DNA from: Aurantiacibacter aquimixticola
GTDB taxonomy: Bacteria > Pseudomonadota > Alphaproteobacteria > Sphingomonadales > Sphingomonadaceae
DNA: 64,000 nucleotides
Reading direction: 5' to 3'
NCBI RefSeq assembly: GCF_003605475.1
Contig: NZ_RAHX01000001.1
Coordinates: 1 to 64,000, forward strand
Shown: positions 1-8,735 of the stretch, piece by piece
Position numbering within the stretch: position 1 is the stretch's first letter
How the letters are laid out: each line of letters opens with the position of its first letter
Notes under the pieces: model-generated
What the model was told of the DNA's origin: nothing
Database searches by the model: none
What the model saw: the letters and a program-made list of their open reading frames with translations, nothing else
Position numbers and translations under genes: made by a program

Positions 1-1
1 T

Positions 2-910
2 GTCGCTCTGATCCCAATCGAAGAACACGATGTAGGGGCCCGTGTTGCACTCAGCCTGCGGCGGCGGAGGCGGCGGGGGCGGAGGCGGCGGCGGGGGAGG
101 CGGTGCCGGCGGGGGCGGCGGAGGCGGCGGGGGAAGCATTACTTCCTCTTCGCCACCAAGCATGAACCGCAGACCCAGCGACGCAATGTGCTGCGTCGCG
201 TCGATTTCGATCGTGCCCGGAAGCAGGAGGTCGGTCACCGAAGCTTCGTCGAAGAGGCGACGATAATTGTACTCGGCGAAGAGCTGCACATTGCGCGACA
301 GGTCACCCGAAATACCGGCGATGCCCTGATAGGCGAAGGTCGTATCGGCGTCGTTGGCGATGTCTACGCCGCCTGGCAGATAGTCTACGTCAATGACATA
401 AATGCCAGCGCCTGCCCCGATGTAAGGCTCGATCGCACCGAGATCGAAGTCATAAAGAATGTTGAGAAAACCACCGTAGCTTTCGACGTCGCCACGACCG
501 TCGTTAAGCAGAGTGACCACCGGGGTTGTGCCGCTCGTGCGAGTCAGAAAATACGCCGGCTGATCCTGCACCAGCGTGTTGCCCACAAAAAGATCGGCAT
601 GATAGTCAATATCATGGGTGACATACTCACCTTCGATTTCGACACGAAGGCCGCTGTCGAACTTGTAGCCGATCGCACCGCCCGCGTTCCAACCAATGTC
701 GACATTCGTTTCGAAGTCATAATTGGTGCCAGCTGGTACGGAATCGTAGACGCCCTGCGGATCTTCATCGAGATCTCCGACCAGTGTGCCACTGTTCTCA
801 TAGTTTTCGGCGGTGTTAATACCGCCACTGATGGCGATATACGGGTCGGCATGCGCCGCTCCCGGAATTGCCAGCGCCGCAACGGACGCCGAAAGCAGTA
901 GTTTCCTCAT
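2..910 (-). CDS. OmpA-family outer membrane porin (3' end outside window)
   Basis: An outer membrane beta-barrel protein, incomplete at its C-terminus because the window begins inside it; 303 codons are visible. The ATG at 910 follows an AAGGAT ribosome site and starts a signal peptide (MRKLLLSASVAALAIPG, cleavage after AHA). Residues about 20-250 alternate polar and hydrophobic residues with many Tyr, Asp and Gly, as in an eight-stranded barrel ending in LGLRFMLGG. A hinge of nine prolines, one alanine and fifteen prolines follows, then Cys and GPYIVFFDWDQSD, the start of the periplasmic OmpA peptidoglycan-binding domain. The family anchors the outer membrane to peptidoglycan. The barrel and hinge are seen directly; the rest of the OmpA domain is inferred. 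Confidence 0.9.
   Translation of the reverse strand, partial: MRKLLLSASVAALAIPGAAHADPYIAISGGINTAENYENSGTLVGDLDEDPQGVYDSVPAGTNYDFETNVDIGWNAGGAIGYKFDSGLRVEIEGEYVTHDIDYHADLFVGNTLVQDQPAYFLTRTSGTTPVVTLLNDGRGDVESYGGFLNILYDFDLGAIEPYIGAGAGIYVIDVDYLPGGVDIANDADTTFAYQGIAGISGDLSRNVQLFAEYNYRRLFDEASVTDLLLPGTIEIDATQHIASLGLRFMLGGEEEVMLPPPPPPPPPAPPPPPPPPPPPPPPPQAECNTGPYIVFFDWDQSD
59..133 (-). repeat. Proline-codon tract (P9-A-P15) in the OmpA hinge
   Basis: Twenty-four proline codons and one alanine codon in a row, read on the minus strand, link the barrel to the OmpA domain. The codons are a mix of CCG, CCT and CCC, so this is not a pure simple repeat, but it is low-complexity DNA that could vary in length between strains. 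Confidence 0.85.
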
Positions 911-1001
911 ATTTTTATCCTTCAATCCACGCGGGACCAGTCCCTCCCGCAATACAAACCGCAATTCCTCTAATGCCTTATCGTTCCGCTACTGCGAAGC
1001 G

Positions 1002-1036
1002 AAAAATTGCGCTGTCCACAACAGTGTTGCGCAATT
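1002..1036 (-). terminator. Rho-independent terminator after gcdH
   Basis: On the minus strand, 28 bases after the gcdH stop, AATTGCG pairs with CGCAATT, with an inner CTGT/ACAG stem and a TGTGG loop. A run of five T follows the outer arm. This is the clearest classical terminator in the window and separates gcdH from the downstream porin gene. Confidence 0.65.
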
Positions 1037-1063
1037 GCACCATATTCAGCAAGGATTTCGTCG

Positions 1064-2248
1064 TCAAAAGGCCGGAATACCGGTAATCGCACGTCCCAGA
1101 ATGAGGGCATGCACATCGTGCGTACCCTCATAGGTGTTTACGGTTTCCAAGTTCAGCATGTGCCGCATGACCTGATATTCTTCCGAGATACCGTTGCCGC
1201 CATGCATGTCACGTGCGGTGCGCGCGATGTCGAGCGCTTTGCCGACATTGTTGCGTTTCACCACGCTGATCATTTCGGGCGCATAGTTGCCGTCGTCCAG
1301 CAGGCGACCGACGCGAAGCGAACCCTGCAGGCCCAGCGCTATCTCGCTCGCCATGTCGGCTAGCTTCAACTGATAGAGCTGTTTGGAAGCCAGCGGCACG
1401 CCGAACTGGTGGCGATCGAGACCGTATTGGCGGGCGGCGTGATAACAGAATTCGGCCGCACCCATGCTGCCCCACGAAATGCCGTAGCGGGCCCGGTTGA
1501 GGCAGCCGAAGGGCCCTTTCATGCCTTCGACATCGGGCAACAGGGCCTCTGCCGGGAGCTTCACTTCGTCCATCTGGATCATGCCGGTCGTGCTCGCCCG
1601 TAGCGAAAGCTTCCCCTTGATGCGCGGCGCTTCGAGACCTGCCATCCCCTTTTCCAGCACGAAGCCGCGGACCTTGTCGCCATGCGCTTCGGATTTCGCC
1701 CAGACCACGAAGACATCGGCGAATGGCGAGTTCGATATCCAGGTCTTCGCGCCGGAGAGCGAATAACCATCGCCATCCTTTTTCGCATAAGTGCGCATGC
1801 CCGCGGGATCGGATCCTGCATCGGGTTCGGTCAGGCCGAAACAGCCGATCAGTTCACCACTGGCGAGCCCGGGCAGGTATTTGTGGCGCTGCTCGTCCGA
1901 ACCGTAGGCATGGATAGGATACATGACGAGGCTCGATTGCACGCTCGCCATTGAGCGATAGCCGCTGTCCACCCGCTCGATTTCGCGCGCGACCAGTCCA
2001 TAAGCGACATAGCTTGCGCCCGATCCGCCGAATTCTTCGGGAATGGTGACACCCAGCAACCCGGCCTTTCCCATCAGGGGGAACAGCTCGGGCGCGTCGG
2101 TTTCCTGCGCGTACGCTTCGATCACGCGTGTCTGCAGTTCGCTCTGCGCGAAAGCGTGGGCGGAATCGCGCACCATGCGCTCTTCGTCGCTCAGCTGGTC
2201 GTCGAGATTGAAGGGGTCGGCCCAGTCGAAGGGCACCATATCGGCCAC
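1064..2248 (-). CDS. gcdH: Glutaryl-CoA dehydrogenase
   Basis: A flavin acyl-CoA dehydrogenase of 394 residues that oxidises and decarboxylates glutaryl-CoA to crotonyl-CoA in lysine and tryptophan breakdown, in the cytoplasm. The sequence has the acyl-CoA dehydrogenase layout: N-terminal helices, the middle segment [13 protein letters not shown] and [16 protein letters not shown], and a C-terminal helical domain with [18 protein letters not shown], whose Glu is the catalytic base. [16 protein letters not shown] matches the region of the human enzyme that holds the Arg and Ser contacting the substrate carboxylate, which favours gcdH over other family members. The start is a GTG preceded by AGGAG at seven bases. 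It appears to be a single-gene unit closed by the terminator at 1002-1036. Confidence 0.93.
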   Translation of the reverse strand: MADMVPFDWADPFNLDDQLSDEERMVRDSAHAFAQSELQTRVIEAYAQETDAPELFPLMGKAGLLGVTIPEEFGGSGASYVAYGLVAREIERVDSGYRSMASVQSSLVMYPIHAYGSDEQRHKYLPGLASGELIGCFGLTEPDAGSDPAGMRTYAKKDGDGYSLSGAKTWISNSPFADVFVVWAKSEAHGDKVRGFVLEKGMAGLEAPRIKGKLSLRASTTGMIQMDEVKLPAEALLPDVEGMKGPFGCLNRARYGISWGSMGAAEFCYHAARQYGLDRHQFGVPLASKQLYQLKLADMASEIALGLQGSLRVGRLLDDGNYAPEMISVVKRNNVGKALDIARTARDMHGGNGISEEYQVMRHMLNLETVNTYEGTHDVHALILGRAITGIPAF

Positions 2249-2332
2249 AAATAGTCTCCTTTGAAACCGGCCCTAGATTTTCATCCCGGGCGCGGCAAGG
2301 CGGTATCGGTGGCTGGAGGGCCGATCAGGCGA

Positions 2333-2713
2333 TCAGTGTGCCATCTCGCGCGCGGTCTCGATCATTTCGACCAGCTTGGCCGGTGGGCAAGGCTTCGCCG
2401 CTGCCATGGCATTCGGATAGCGTTCTTCGATGTCCTTGTCGGTGATGTGTCCGGAGTGGAAGATGATCGGCACGCCCGCTTCGGTCAACGCATCGGCAAG
2501 TGGAAAAACTTCGCCATCGGCGGTCATCACATCGAGAATCGCGACGTCTGGCATCTCCTGGTCGATTGCAATAAATGCATGATCCTTGTTCGCATAAGGG
2601 CCTTCCACGCGGTGACCGAGATCGCGAACTGTCTCCGAAAGGTCGAGCGCAATGATGAATTCGTCTTCTACCACCAGCACGGTCTGCTGGTCGGTTGTGG
2701 GTTGCGTGGCCAT
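2333..2713 (-). CDS. Single-domain response regulator
   Basis: A free-standing CheY-like receiver of 126 residues with no output domain. The acidic pair Glu16-Asp17, the phosphoacceptor Asp61 in VAILDV, a Ser/Thr-position residue in IIFHSG and Lys107 in AAKPCPP are all present, so it should accept phosphate. The sequence resembles receivers that pair with HWE or HisKA_2 kinases in alphaproteobacteria. No kinase gene is nearby, so its partner and output are unknown. Start ATG at 2713. Confidence 0.85.
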   Translation of the reverse strand: MATQPTTDQQTVLVVEDEFIIALDLSETVRDLGHRVEGPYANKDHAFIAIDQEMPDVAILDVMTADGEVFPLADALTEAGVPIIFHSGHITDKDIEERYPNAMAAAKPCPPAKLVEMIETAREMAH

Positions 2714-2805
2714 CGAAAAGTCCCCCGGGGTGTCGTTGTGTCGTGTACGTAAGACATTCTACGCCGACATGGTGAACACGGTTCCCGAAATCCTTAACGC
2801 CGTGG

Positions 2806-3474
2806 TCACACCTTTCCGAAGCGATCCTCGTACGCGGACATATCACCCTTATCGAGAAGACGCGCCTGTTCGACCCAATCGTCACGGCGAATGCGCCCCT
2901 GAAAGCGGCCGAGTTTTTCATCGATCCGATCGATCTGTGCATCGTCCCATGCGGCAATCTGCTTGAAGCTCGTCACGCCCTGCTCGTGCAGGATCGTCAC
3001 CAGCTTGGGGCCGACCCCCTTGATCCGCTTCAGATCGTCGTGTCCCGCAGCGGGCTTGGCAGGCGCATCCTTCGCCATATCGGCGGGCACCTGCTTCATG
3101 GCTTCGCGCGCGGGCACGGCGGCACCGGCTTCGGCGTCCGCTGCTGCGGGAGCGGCGGCAATCTGGTCCGTGTTGGCAGCAGCGGAGATATTGCCGGGGG
3201 AAGCTTCGCTTTTCGCCGCCTGCGCATCCTGCTGATCATGAACCAGGTTCTCTGCACTTTCCTCATGCAGTTTCTCGGTAGACATCGAACCGGATTTGGC
3301 GGCTGGCGGCGCATCGATCAGCGCCTGATTGCGTTTGGCAGGCGCGCCATCGGCCTTGTCTTCCACTTCCACCTTCGTGGTGCGCGAGGCGTTGAAAACC
3401 CACCACGCGACGACGACGCCGATGACCAGCGCGACGACGATCCAGATCCAGTATTCCTGCAGCAATTCGGGCAT
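2806..3474 (-). CDS. Membrane-anchored helix-hairpin-helix protein
   Basis: A protein of 222 residues with one N-terminal membrane segment (residues about 10-27, IWIVVALVIGVVVAWWVF), a long disordered Ala/Glu/Asp-rich linker (about 35-142) and a C-terminal helix-hairpin-helix-like domain (about 147-220) with IKGVGPKLVTILHEQGV. This domain type is found in DNA-binding proteins and at the ends of some NADH dehydrogenase and ribosomal proteins; here it may bind nucleic acid or protein at the inner membrane. It lies 18 bases after the 30-residue membrane ORF 3493-3585, so the two are probably co-translated. Function is unknown. Confidence 0.75.
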   Translation of the reverse strand: MPELLQEYWIWIVVALVIGVVVAWWVFNASRTTKVEVEDKADGAPAKRNQALIDAPPAAKSGSMSTEKLHEESAENLVHDQQDAQAAKSEASPGNISAAANTDQIAAAPAAADAEAGAAVPAREAMKQVPADMAKDAPAKPAAGHDDLKRIKGVGPKLVTILHEQGVTSFKQIAAWDDAQIDRIDEKLGRFQGRIRRDDWVEQARLLDKGDMSAYEDRFGKV

Positions 3475-3492
3475 TTCGCTCGCGCCTTCCTT

Positions 3493-3585
3493 CTATCCTG
3501 TCCTGCCCCAGATGGCCCAGCCGATGCCCAGGCCTATCGCATAGGCGAACATCATGAGCACAAGTATCTCCATCCAGATCGGCAT
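3493..3585 (-). CDS. 30-residue single-span membrane protein
   Basis: A short reading frame, ATG at 3585 to TAG at 3493, encoding MPIWMEILVLMMFAYAIGLG followed by IGWAIWGRTG. Nearly the whole product is one transmembrane helix with a Gly-rich face and a short basic tail, typical of small membrane proteins that support a partner. The next gene starts 18 bases downstream with an AGGAAGG ribosome site in the gap, which argues for an operon. The evidence is composition and position only; no family was recognised. Confidence 0.6.
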   Translation of the reverse strand: MPIWMEILVLMMFAYAIGLGIGWAIWGRTG

Positions 3586-3641
3586 GGCGGGGTCTGTACG
3601 TCTCTAGGGGTCCAACGCGCAAGCGATGCGTTCGGCACCCG

Positions 3642-4394
3642 TCAGCGCGGGGCGGGCGTATCGACAGGCGTCGGCCGAATAGGTTCGGTAGCGATGACGG
3701 AAAATTCGATACGGCGATTGGCCGGATCCGTCGGGTCGAGTCCTTCAACCGGCTGGCGCGAACCGACCCCGCGCGCACGCAAGCCGTCTGCAGGAATACC
3801 CTCGCGGATGAGAGCGGCGCGAACGGCTGCGGCGCGCTGCGCGGACAAGGCGATATTGCCGGGCTCCGGGCCGGAACTGTCGGTATGGCCCGTAATCTGG
3901 ATGATAGAGCCAAGGCAGGGGCGCAGCGCGGTCGCCACCTCGTCAAGCAGACCGATACTGGCAATGTCCATCGTGGCGGAGCTTTCTTCAAACCGGATCG
4001 TGCGCGCGCGGAGCAGCGCTTGCACATCTTCCTGGCAGTGAAGCGGTCGGAAGACCGGCTCCCCGCTCTGCGCCATCATGTCACCGTCGGACCAGCGAAT
4101 TCCGCCCACGCCGGGAACGGCACCAACGGCCATCGCAATCTGCGCCCGCGTGCTTTCGTCGAGCGGCTCTCCACCAACCAGAAGGGGATGGCGACTTGGA
4201 TAGCCGCGCGGCGAGCGGAAGAGGGCGCGGACACTTGGCGTCCCGCCCGCCTCGGCGATGACGCCCGGCGCCTGGCGGGAAAGCTGTGCGGCAAATTCGG
4301 GCGCGCTGGCTGCGGCACCGAAGCGGGCGATTAGGAAAACGAGGAAGGCACCGAGCGCGATAGCGATCAGCGGGCGGCGAAGCATGGACATCAT
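3642..4394 (-). CDS. OmpA-domain envelope protein
   Basis: A 250-residue protein with an N-terminal membrane anchor or uncleaved signal (MLRRPLIAIALGAFLVFLIARF) and a C-terminal OmpA/MotB domain (about 130-240). The domain has ITGHTDSSG, LSAQRAAAVRAALIREGI and NRRIEFSV, the residues that bind the diaminopimelate of peptidoglycan. The region between resembles BON-like repeats (IAMAVGAVPGVGGIRW). It probably tethers the inner membrane to the cell wall, since no lipobox or barrel is visible. Start ATG at 4394 has GAGGG at good spacing. It follows the von Willebrand A lipoprotein gene by 22 bases, so the two may form one transcription unit. Confidence 0.82.
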   Translation of the reverse strand: MMSMLRRPLIAIALGAFLVFLIARFGAAASAPEFAAQLSRQAPGVIAEAGGTPSVRALFRSPRGYPSRHPLLVGGEPLDESTRAQIAMAVGAVPGVGGIRWSDGDMMAQSGEPVFRPLHCQEDVQALLRARTIRFEESSATMDIASIGLLDEVATALRPCLGSIIQITGHTDSSGPEPGNIALSAQRAAAVRAALIREGIPADGLRARGVGSRQPVEGLDPTDPANRRIEFSVIATEPIRPTPVDTPAPR

Positions 4395-4416
4395 CGCCGC
4401 CCTCTAGCCAATCACG

Positions 4417-6102
4417 TCACCGCGCGTCGAGCGATTCCGCCAAGGCGGCGAGCTGCAGGAATTCCTCCCGCCAGTATCCGTCCTGCCTGCCAGCCAGTGC
4501 TACGGCATCGTCGTAGTCGAAACCGTTGAGCAGCGCATCGCCGCGAAGAAGCTGGCCGTAAGCCGCAACGGCGCTGGCAAACGCCATGTCCCCGCGCACC
4601 CGGTCCGCGCCCGTCAGGAGGCGAGTAGGCAGCGGACGCTGGATGAGGCGGGAGCGATCCTCGCCCGGCAATTTGTAGCGCAGCTGGACGAAGCCCATCT
4701 CGTCGGTGCGGGTTGCGGGCACTTCAGGCTGCGCCTCGTAACGCCGCGGGCGCGACCAACCGGGCGTCCCGGCAGGCACGATCTCGTACAAAGCCGTGAC
4801 CTGATGACCGGCGCCGATCTCTCCAGCATCGACGGCATCGTTGTCGAAGTCTTCTTCGCGCAGCGCTCGGTTCTCATATCCGATCAGCCGGTATTGCGAC
4901 ACGAGCGCAGGGTTGAATTCCACCTGCACCTTCACATCGTGCGCGATGGTGAAAAGTGTGCTCGTCATCTCGTCCGAGAGCACTTTTCGCGCTTCCATCG
5001 CGCTGTCGATATATGCGTAATTGCCGTTACCGTGATTGGCGATCTGCTCCATCATGGCATCGTTGAGATTGCCCGTGCCGAAGCCGAGCGTCGTCAGCGT
5101 GATGCCACTGTCGCGCTCGCGCTCGATCATCTCGACCAGCGCATCGCGATCGGAAATGCCGACATTGAAATCGCCATCTGTGGCGAGGATGACGCGATTG
5201 ACGCCGTCCTCGATAAAGGCCGATCGCGCGACATCGTAGGCGAGACGCAATCCCGCGCCGCCCGCGGTAGAACCGCCGGCTTCGAGCGAGTCGATGGCGC
5301 GGCGGATCTCGTCCTCGTCATTGGTCGGGTCGAGCACTAGCCCAGCAGCCCCGGCGTAGACGACGATGGACACCCGGTCCTGATCTTCCAGCTCGCCCGC
5401 CAGTTGCCGCATTGCGGTCTTGACCAGCGGCAGCTTGTCGGGCGCATTCATGGAACCGGACACGTCCAGCAGGAACACGAAATTGGCTGCTGGCCGCTCT
5501 TCGCGCGCAATGTCGTAACCGCGCAGCCCGACGCGCAGCAGGTGGGTGTTCTCATTCCAGGGCGTCACCGCCATATCCGTCGTGACAGAAAATGGCTGCG
5601 AGGGGTCTTCCGGCATCGGGTAATCGTAGCGGAAGTAATTGATCATCTCCTCGGTTCGGACTGCGGCGGCAGGCGGCAGCTGACCCATAGAGAGGAAGCG
5701 GCGTACATTGGCGTAGGCGCCTGTGTCGACATCGACCGAGAACGTGCTGACGGGTTCGTAAGCGGTCAGCTTGACCGGTGACACTTCTTCGCCGTCATAT
5801 TGCTCGCGGCCGGGATCGGTCGCGATGCGAATGGGCGGGATGGAAAGATAGCGGCCTTCGTAGCTCTCGGCTTCTGCCGTGGCCACAGGCGAAATGCTCT
5901 GCATGTCCGAGCGCGAAACGCGGCTGCCTGTGACCACGATGGATTCTGCGCCAGGCGGTGGTGGCGGAGCGGGAGCTGACGGCGGTGGCGGTGGCGGTGG
6001 TGCCTCGGCGACGCGATCGCCGCTTTCAGTTATCGCGGTTTCACATGCCGCCAGCATGCCAATAATAGCCACGGCGGTGAGTTTTCCTGCCCCAATACGC
6101 AT
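4417..6102 (-). CDS. von Willebrand factor A lipoprotein (YfbK-like)
   Basis: A 561-residue lipoprotein. The signal ends in the lipobox LAAC (Cys20). A proline-rich stretch follows (about 35-50), then IVVTGSRVSRSD (about 55-66), which looks like the start of a TonB-dependent receptor plug. Next is the YfbK-type N-terminal domain, a VWA domain with a complete MIDAS motif DVSGSMNAP (Asp213, Ser215, Ser217), TAGGAGL and ATDGDFNVGISD, and a C-terminal DUF3520-like domain. The family is exported and thought to mediate metal-dependent protein contacts at the envelope. The ATG at 6102 has AAGGGG upstream. The plug-like segment is unusual and may be a docking sequence. Confidence 0.85.
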   Translation of the reverse strand: MRIGAGKLTAVAIIGMLAACETAITESGDRVAEAPPPPPPPSAPAPPPPPGAESIVVTGSRVSRSDMQSISPVATAEAESYEGRYLSIPPIRIATDPGREQYDGEEVSPVKLTAYEPVSTFSVDVDTGAYANVRRFLSMGQLPPAAAVRTEEMINYFRYDYPMPEDPSQPFSVTTDMAVTPWNENTHLLRVGLRGYDIAREERPAANFVFLLDVSGSMNAPDKLPLVKTAMRQLAGELEDQDRVSIVVYAGAAGLVLDPTNDEDEIRRAIDSLEAGGSTAGGAGLRLAYDVARSAFIEDGVNRVILATDGDFNVGISDRDALVEMIERERDSGITLTTLGFGTGNLNDAMMEQIANHGNGNYAYIDSAMEARKVLSDEMTSTLFTIAHDVKVQVEFNPALVSQYRLIGYENRALREEDFDNDAVDAGEIGAGHQVTALYEIVPAGTPGWSRPRRYEAQPEVPATRTDEMGFVQLRYKLPGEDRSRLIQRPLPTRLLTGADRVRGDMAFASAVAAYGQLLRGDALLNGFDYDDAVALAGRQDGYWREEFLQLAALAESLDAR

Positions 6103-6179
6103 ATCTTGTCCCCTTATCGCGTAGGGCAGAGTTCGATTTGGCGCGGTGAATGTTTTCTGAATTCAGATGAACCTGTCGT

Positions 6180-7754
6180 TCAGCTTCCAGGTGGCTCCGC
6201 AGCATTTTCTTGCGCCCTTGCCTTTCCGTCGCTCTCGGCTACCTTCTTGCTCTTCCTGAAAAGAACGCGGTCTTCGGGCCCGAAGCCCTTGGTCCAGATC
6301 ACCCAGCCATACGCAGCCAGGATGGCCGGTATGCCGATGGCGAGCTCCAGCCATTCGGGCAGCAGGATAGCGATCTGACCGACAATGACGGCCGCCCCCG
6401 TTGCCCAGACCAGCGCCATCCGCAGATTGCCGACAGGCGCGCCGAGAAGCTTTTTCAGCAGCAGTGCTTTCACCACGCTGGAAATGCCGAGCGCAATCAG
6501 CAGCGCTGTTGCGGCACCCGCCGCCTTGAATCCGTCATCGAGCCCCAATCTCTCGACCAGCATGATAAGGCCGACTGTCATGGCGATCTGTAAAGCGATG
6601 ACGCCGGTGGAGATGGCGAGATTGCGCTTCTTGGCGATGTAGACGAGCACGCCCTCTGAAACGACAGCCATGGATGCGACCGCTTCGGCCACCAGCAACA
6701 GGGCGAGCGCACCTGTGCCGCCGACGATTGCCGGCCCGCCAAGCCCCATCACAGCTTCCCCTGGAATGGCGAGGGACAGCGCGATGCCCAGTTGTAGTGC
6801 GACAATCCAGAACCCGACCTGCCGCACCTGCTTCGCAATCGCGCTGAAATCGCCCGTCTTGAGGTTTTTCGTGATGACGGGGCTCAACACCGGTTCAAAA
6901 CTGGTCTTGAGCTTCTGCGGCAGGCTGGCGACTTCCTTCGCGAAATAATAGATGCCCACAGCGGTTGGCGATGCCGACAGCCCAAGGATGAAAACGTCGA
7001 TCAGCCGGGTACCGCGCTCAATAACGTCGGCTCCGGCAAGGGGCAGCGCCTTGCCGATCATCTGGATGAGATAGCGCGGGCGCGGTCGCCATGCGCGGGG
7101 CGGGCCGTACGTTCGGAAGAAGGGCCAGGCGGCAGCCGCCAGCGCTGCATAGATCGACACCAGATAAGCCAGTGCCACCCCGCCATCGCGCAAGGTCGGG
7201 ATGAAAAAGAAGGCCACGACCGCAAAGCTGCGTGTCCACGGCTCCACCACTGCGCGAGCACGCACCGTGGTTGCGATATCGAAGCGGTAGGCTTGCGCGG
7301 CGAGAAGGATTTCAGTGAGCGCGAAGGCCGGGATCGCGCCGATGATCAGGATATCGTAGCGGCCGCTCATGCCATTGGGGAAGATGGGGTAGGGGAAGAA
7401 TGCGAGCAACAGGACGACGATGCTGGAAATAATGAGCGAAGCGAGCATGCCGTCGAAGACGAGATTGACCCGCTTCTGCCCGTCCACCTTCGATCCCAGC
7501 GTCAGCCGCTGCGCCAGCCCGCGCTTTTCGCCGAGCGCGCAGATCAGCGCGAACAGTTCCACTACCACGACGGCGGAGGCGAAGCGGCCCATTTCCTCGA
7601 CGCCGTAAAGCCGATAGCCGATGAACAGAAAGGGAATGCCACCCAGCAGGCGGATGACGAAGCCCAGCGTATTCGTGCGTCCGCCCTTGACGAGGGCGTT
7701 CATATCGTCGCTGCCTGGATCGGTCGCGGGGGCCGGCTTGCCGGTCTCAGCCAA
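6180..7754 (-). CDS. MOP-superfamily polysaccharide flippase
   Basis: A 524-residue integral membrane protein with about 12-14 hydrophobic segments and the layout of Wzx-like lipid-linked oligosaccharide transporters. It begins GGRTNTLGFVIRLLGGIPFLFIGYRLYG, typical of the first helix region in this family. It probably moves a polysaccharide or LPS precursor across the inner membrane. The TTG at 7754 directly abuts the gpsA stop and has GAAGGG at good spacing; an ATG at 7703 is an alternative. No glycosyltransferases are adjacent, so the substrate is unknown. The C-terminus is a charged tail (RKSKKVAESDGKARAQEN). Confidence 0.8.
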   Translation of the reverse strand: MAETGKPAPATDPGSDDMNALVKGGRTNTLGFVIRLLGGIPFLFIGYRLYGVEEMGRFASAVVVVELFALICALGEKRGLAQRLTLGSKVDGQKRVNLVFDGMLASLIISSIVVLLLAFFPYPIFPNGMSGRYDILIIGAIPAFALTEILLAAQAYRFDIATTVRARAVVEPWTRSFAVVAFFFIPTLRDGGVALAYLVSIYAALAAAAWPFFRTYGPPRAWRPRPRYLIQMIGKALPLAGADVIERGTRLIDVFILGLSASPTAVGIYYFAKEVASLPQKLKTSFEPVLSPVITKNLKTGDFSAIAKQVRQVGFWIVALQLGIALSLAIPGEAVMGLGGPAIVGGTGALALLLVAEAVASMAVVSEGVLVYIAKKRNLAISTGVIALQIAMTVGLIMLVERLGLDDGFKAAGAATALLIALGISSVVKALLLKKLLGAPVGNLRMALVWATGAAVIVGQIAILLPEWLELAIGIPAILAAYGWVIWTKGFGPEDRVLFRKSKKVAESDGKARAQENAAEPPGS

Positions 7755-8735
7755 TTATCTGAGCCCTTCGGCCTTGAGCGGACGGGCAAGCAGATCGGCG
7801 ACCACATCGCGTGCGCCGCGGCCGGCCAGCAACTCATTCACCGCTTCGACGATGGGCATCTGAACCCCGCGCTCGCGGGCGATATCCCGCAGCACGGGCG
7901 CGGTGTGCGCACCCTCGGCCACGGTGCGTTTGTCAGCCAGTGCCTCCGCCGCGCTCTGCCCTTCGCCGAGCGCCTTCCCGAGCGAAAAATTGCGGCTGGA
8001 AGTCGAAGAGCAGGTCAGCACCAGATCGCCCAGGCCGCACAGGCCATTGAGCGTTTCCGGTTTGCCACCAAGTGCGACGCCGAAGCGCAGCATCTCGGCA
8101 AAACCCCGCGTTATCAAGGCGTTGCGCGCGTTTTGGCCGAGGGCCAACCCCTCGACCACGCCGCAAGCGATTGCCAGCACGTTCTTCACCGCACCGCCGA
8201 CTTCGGCTCCGATCACATCCTCGGAGAAATACGGGCGGAAATTAGGAGACGCGATGGCTGGGGAGAGCCGGTTCCACTGCGCCTCGCCGCCGCCGCAGGC
8301 CAGCGTGACTGCGCATGGCAGGCCAGCGGCCACCTCATGGGCGAAGGTCGGGCCCGAAAGGACGGCGATCTCGCTTTCGGGAGCGGCATCGTGCGCCACA
8401 TCGTGCATCATGCGGCCGGTCGATGCTTCTATGCCCTTGGAGCACAGAACAAGGTCGCGCGGGAGCGCGCCGAGTTTTTCGAGAGTTCCTCCCATGTGCT
8501 GCGCCGGAGTCACCAGCAGCAGGATGTCGCATGATCCCATCGCGGCAAGATCGCCGGTCGCCTCGATGCTCGGTGCCAGATCGGCGGATGGCAGATACAG
8601 CGCATTTCTGCGGGTTTCGTTGATAGCTTCGGCAAGGCCATCCTCGAGCGCCCAGAGCTTGACGCTGCGCCCGTCGCTGGCGAGCGCCTGCGCCAGCGCG
8701 GTGCCCCAGGCACCTGCTCCGACGACCCCGATCAC
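7755..8735 (-). CDS. gpsA: Glycerol-3-phosphate dehydrogenase [NAD(P)+]
   Basis: The 326-residue enzyme reduces dihydroxyacetone phosphate to sn-glycerol 3-phosphate, the backbone of phospholipids, in the cytoplasm. The N-terminal Rossmann motif [10 protein letters not shown], the LVTPAQH and CSKGIE segments, the [10 protein letters not shown] substrate region, the catalytic Lys in [11 protein letters not shown] and the C-terminal [14 protein letters not shown] motif are all present. The GTG start overlaps the tsaD stop by four bases (GTGA), and the flippase follows without a gap, so the three genes are almost certainly co-transcribed. Confidence 0.96.
   Translation of the reverse strand: MIGVVGAGAWGTALAQALASDGRSVKLWALEDGLAEAINETRRNALYLPSADLAPSIEATGDLAAMGSCDILLLVTPAQHMGGTLEKLGALPRDLVLCSKGIEASTGRMMHDVAHDAAPESEIAVLSGPTFAHEVAAGLPCAVTLACGGGEAQWNRLSPAIASPNFRPYFSEDVIGAEVGGAVKNVLAIACGVVEGLALGQNARNALITRGFAEMLRFGVALGGKPETLNGLCGLGDLVLTCSSTSSRNFSLGKALGEGQSAAEALADKRTVAEGAHTAPVLRDIARERGVQMPIVEAVNELLAGRGARDVVADLLARPLKAEGLR

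Noticed and set aside
42..266. A poly-glycine reading frame near the left edge
   Set aside because: It is the reverse of the proline codons of the OmpA hinge, not a gene.
7293..8534. A 413-codon plus-strand frame opposite the flippase and gpsA genes
   Set aside because: It spans two real genes on the other strand and has no family resemblance.
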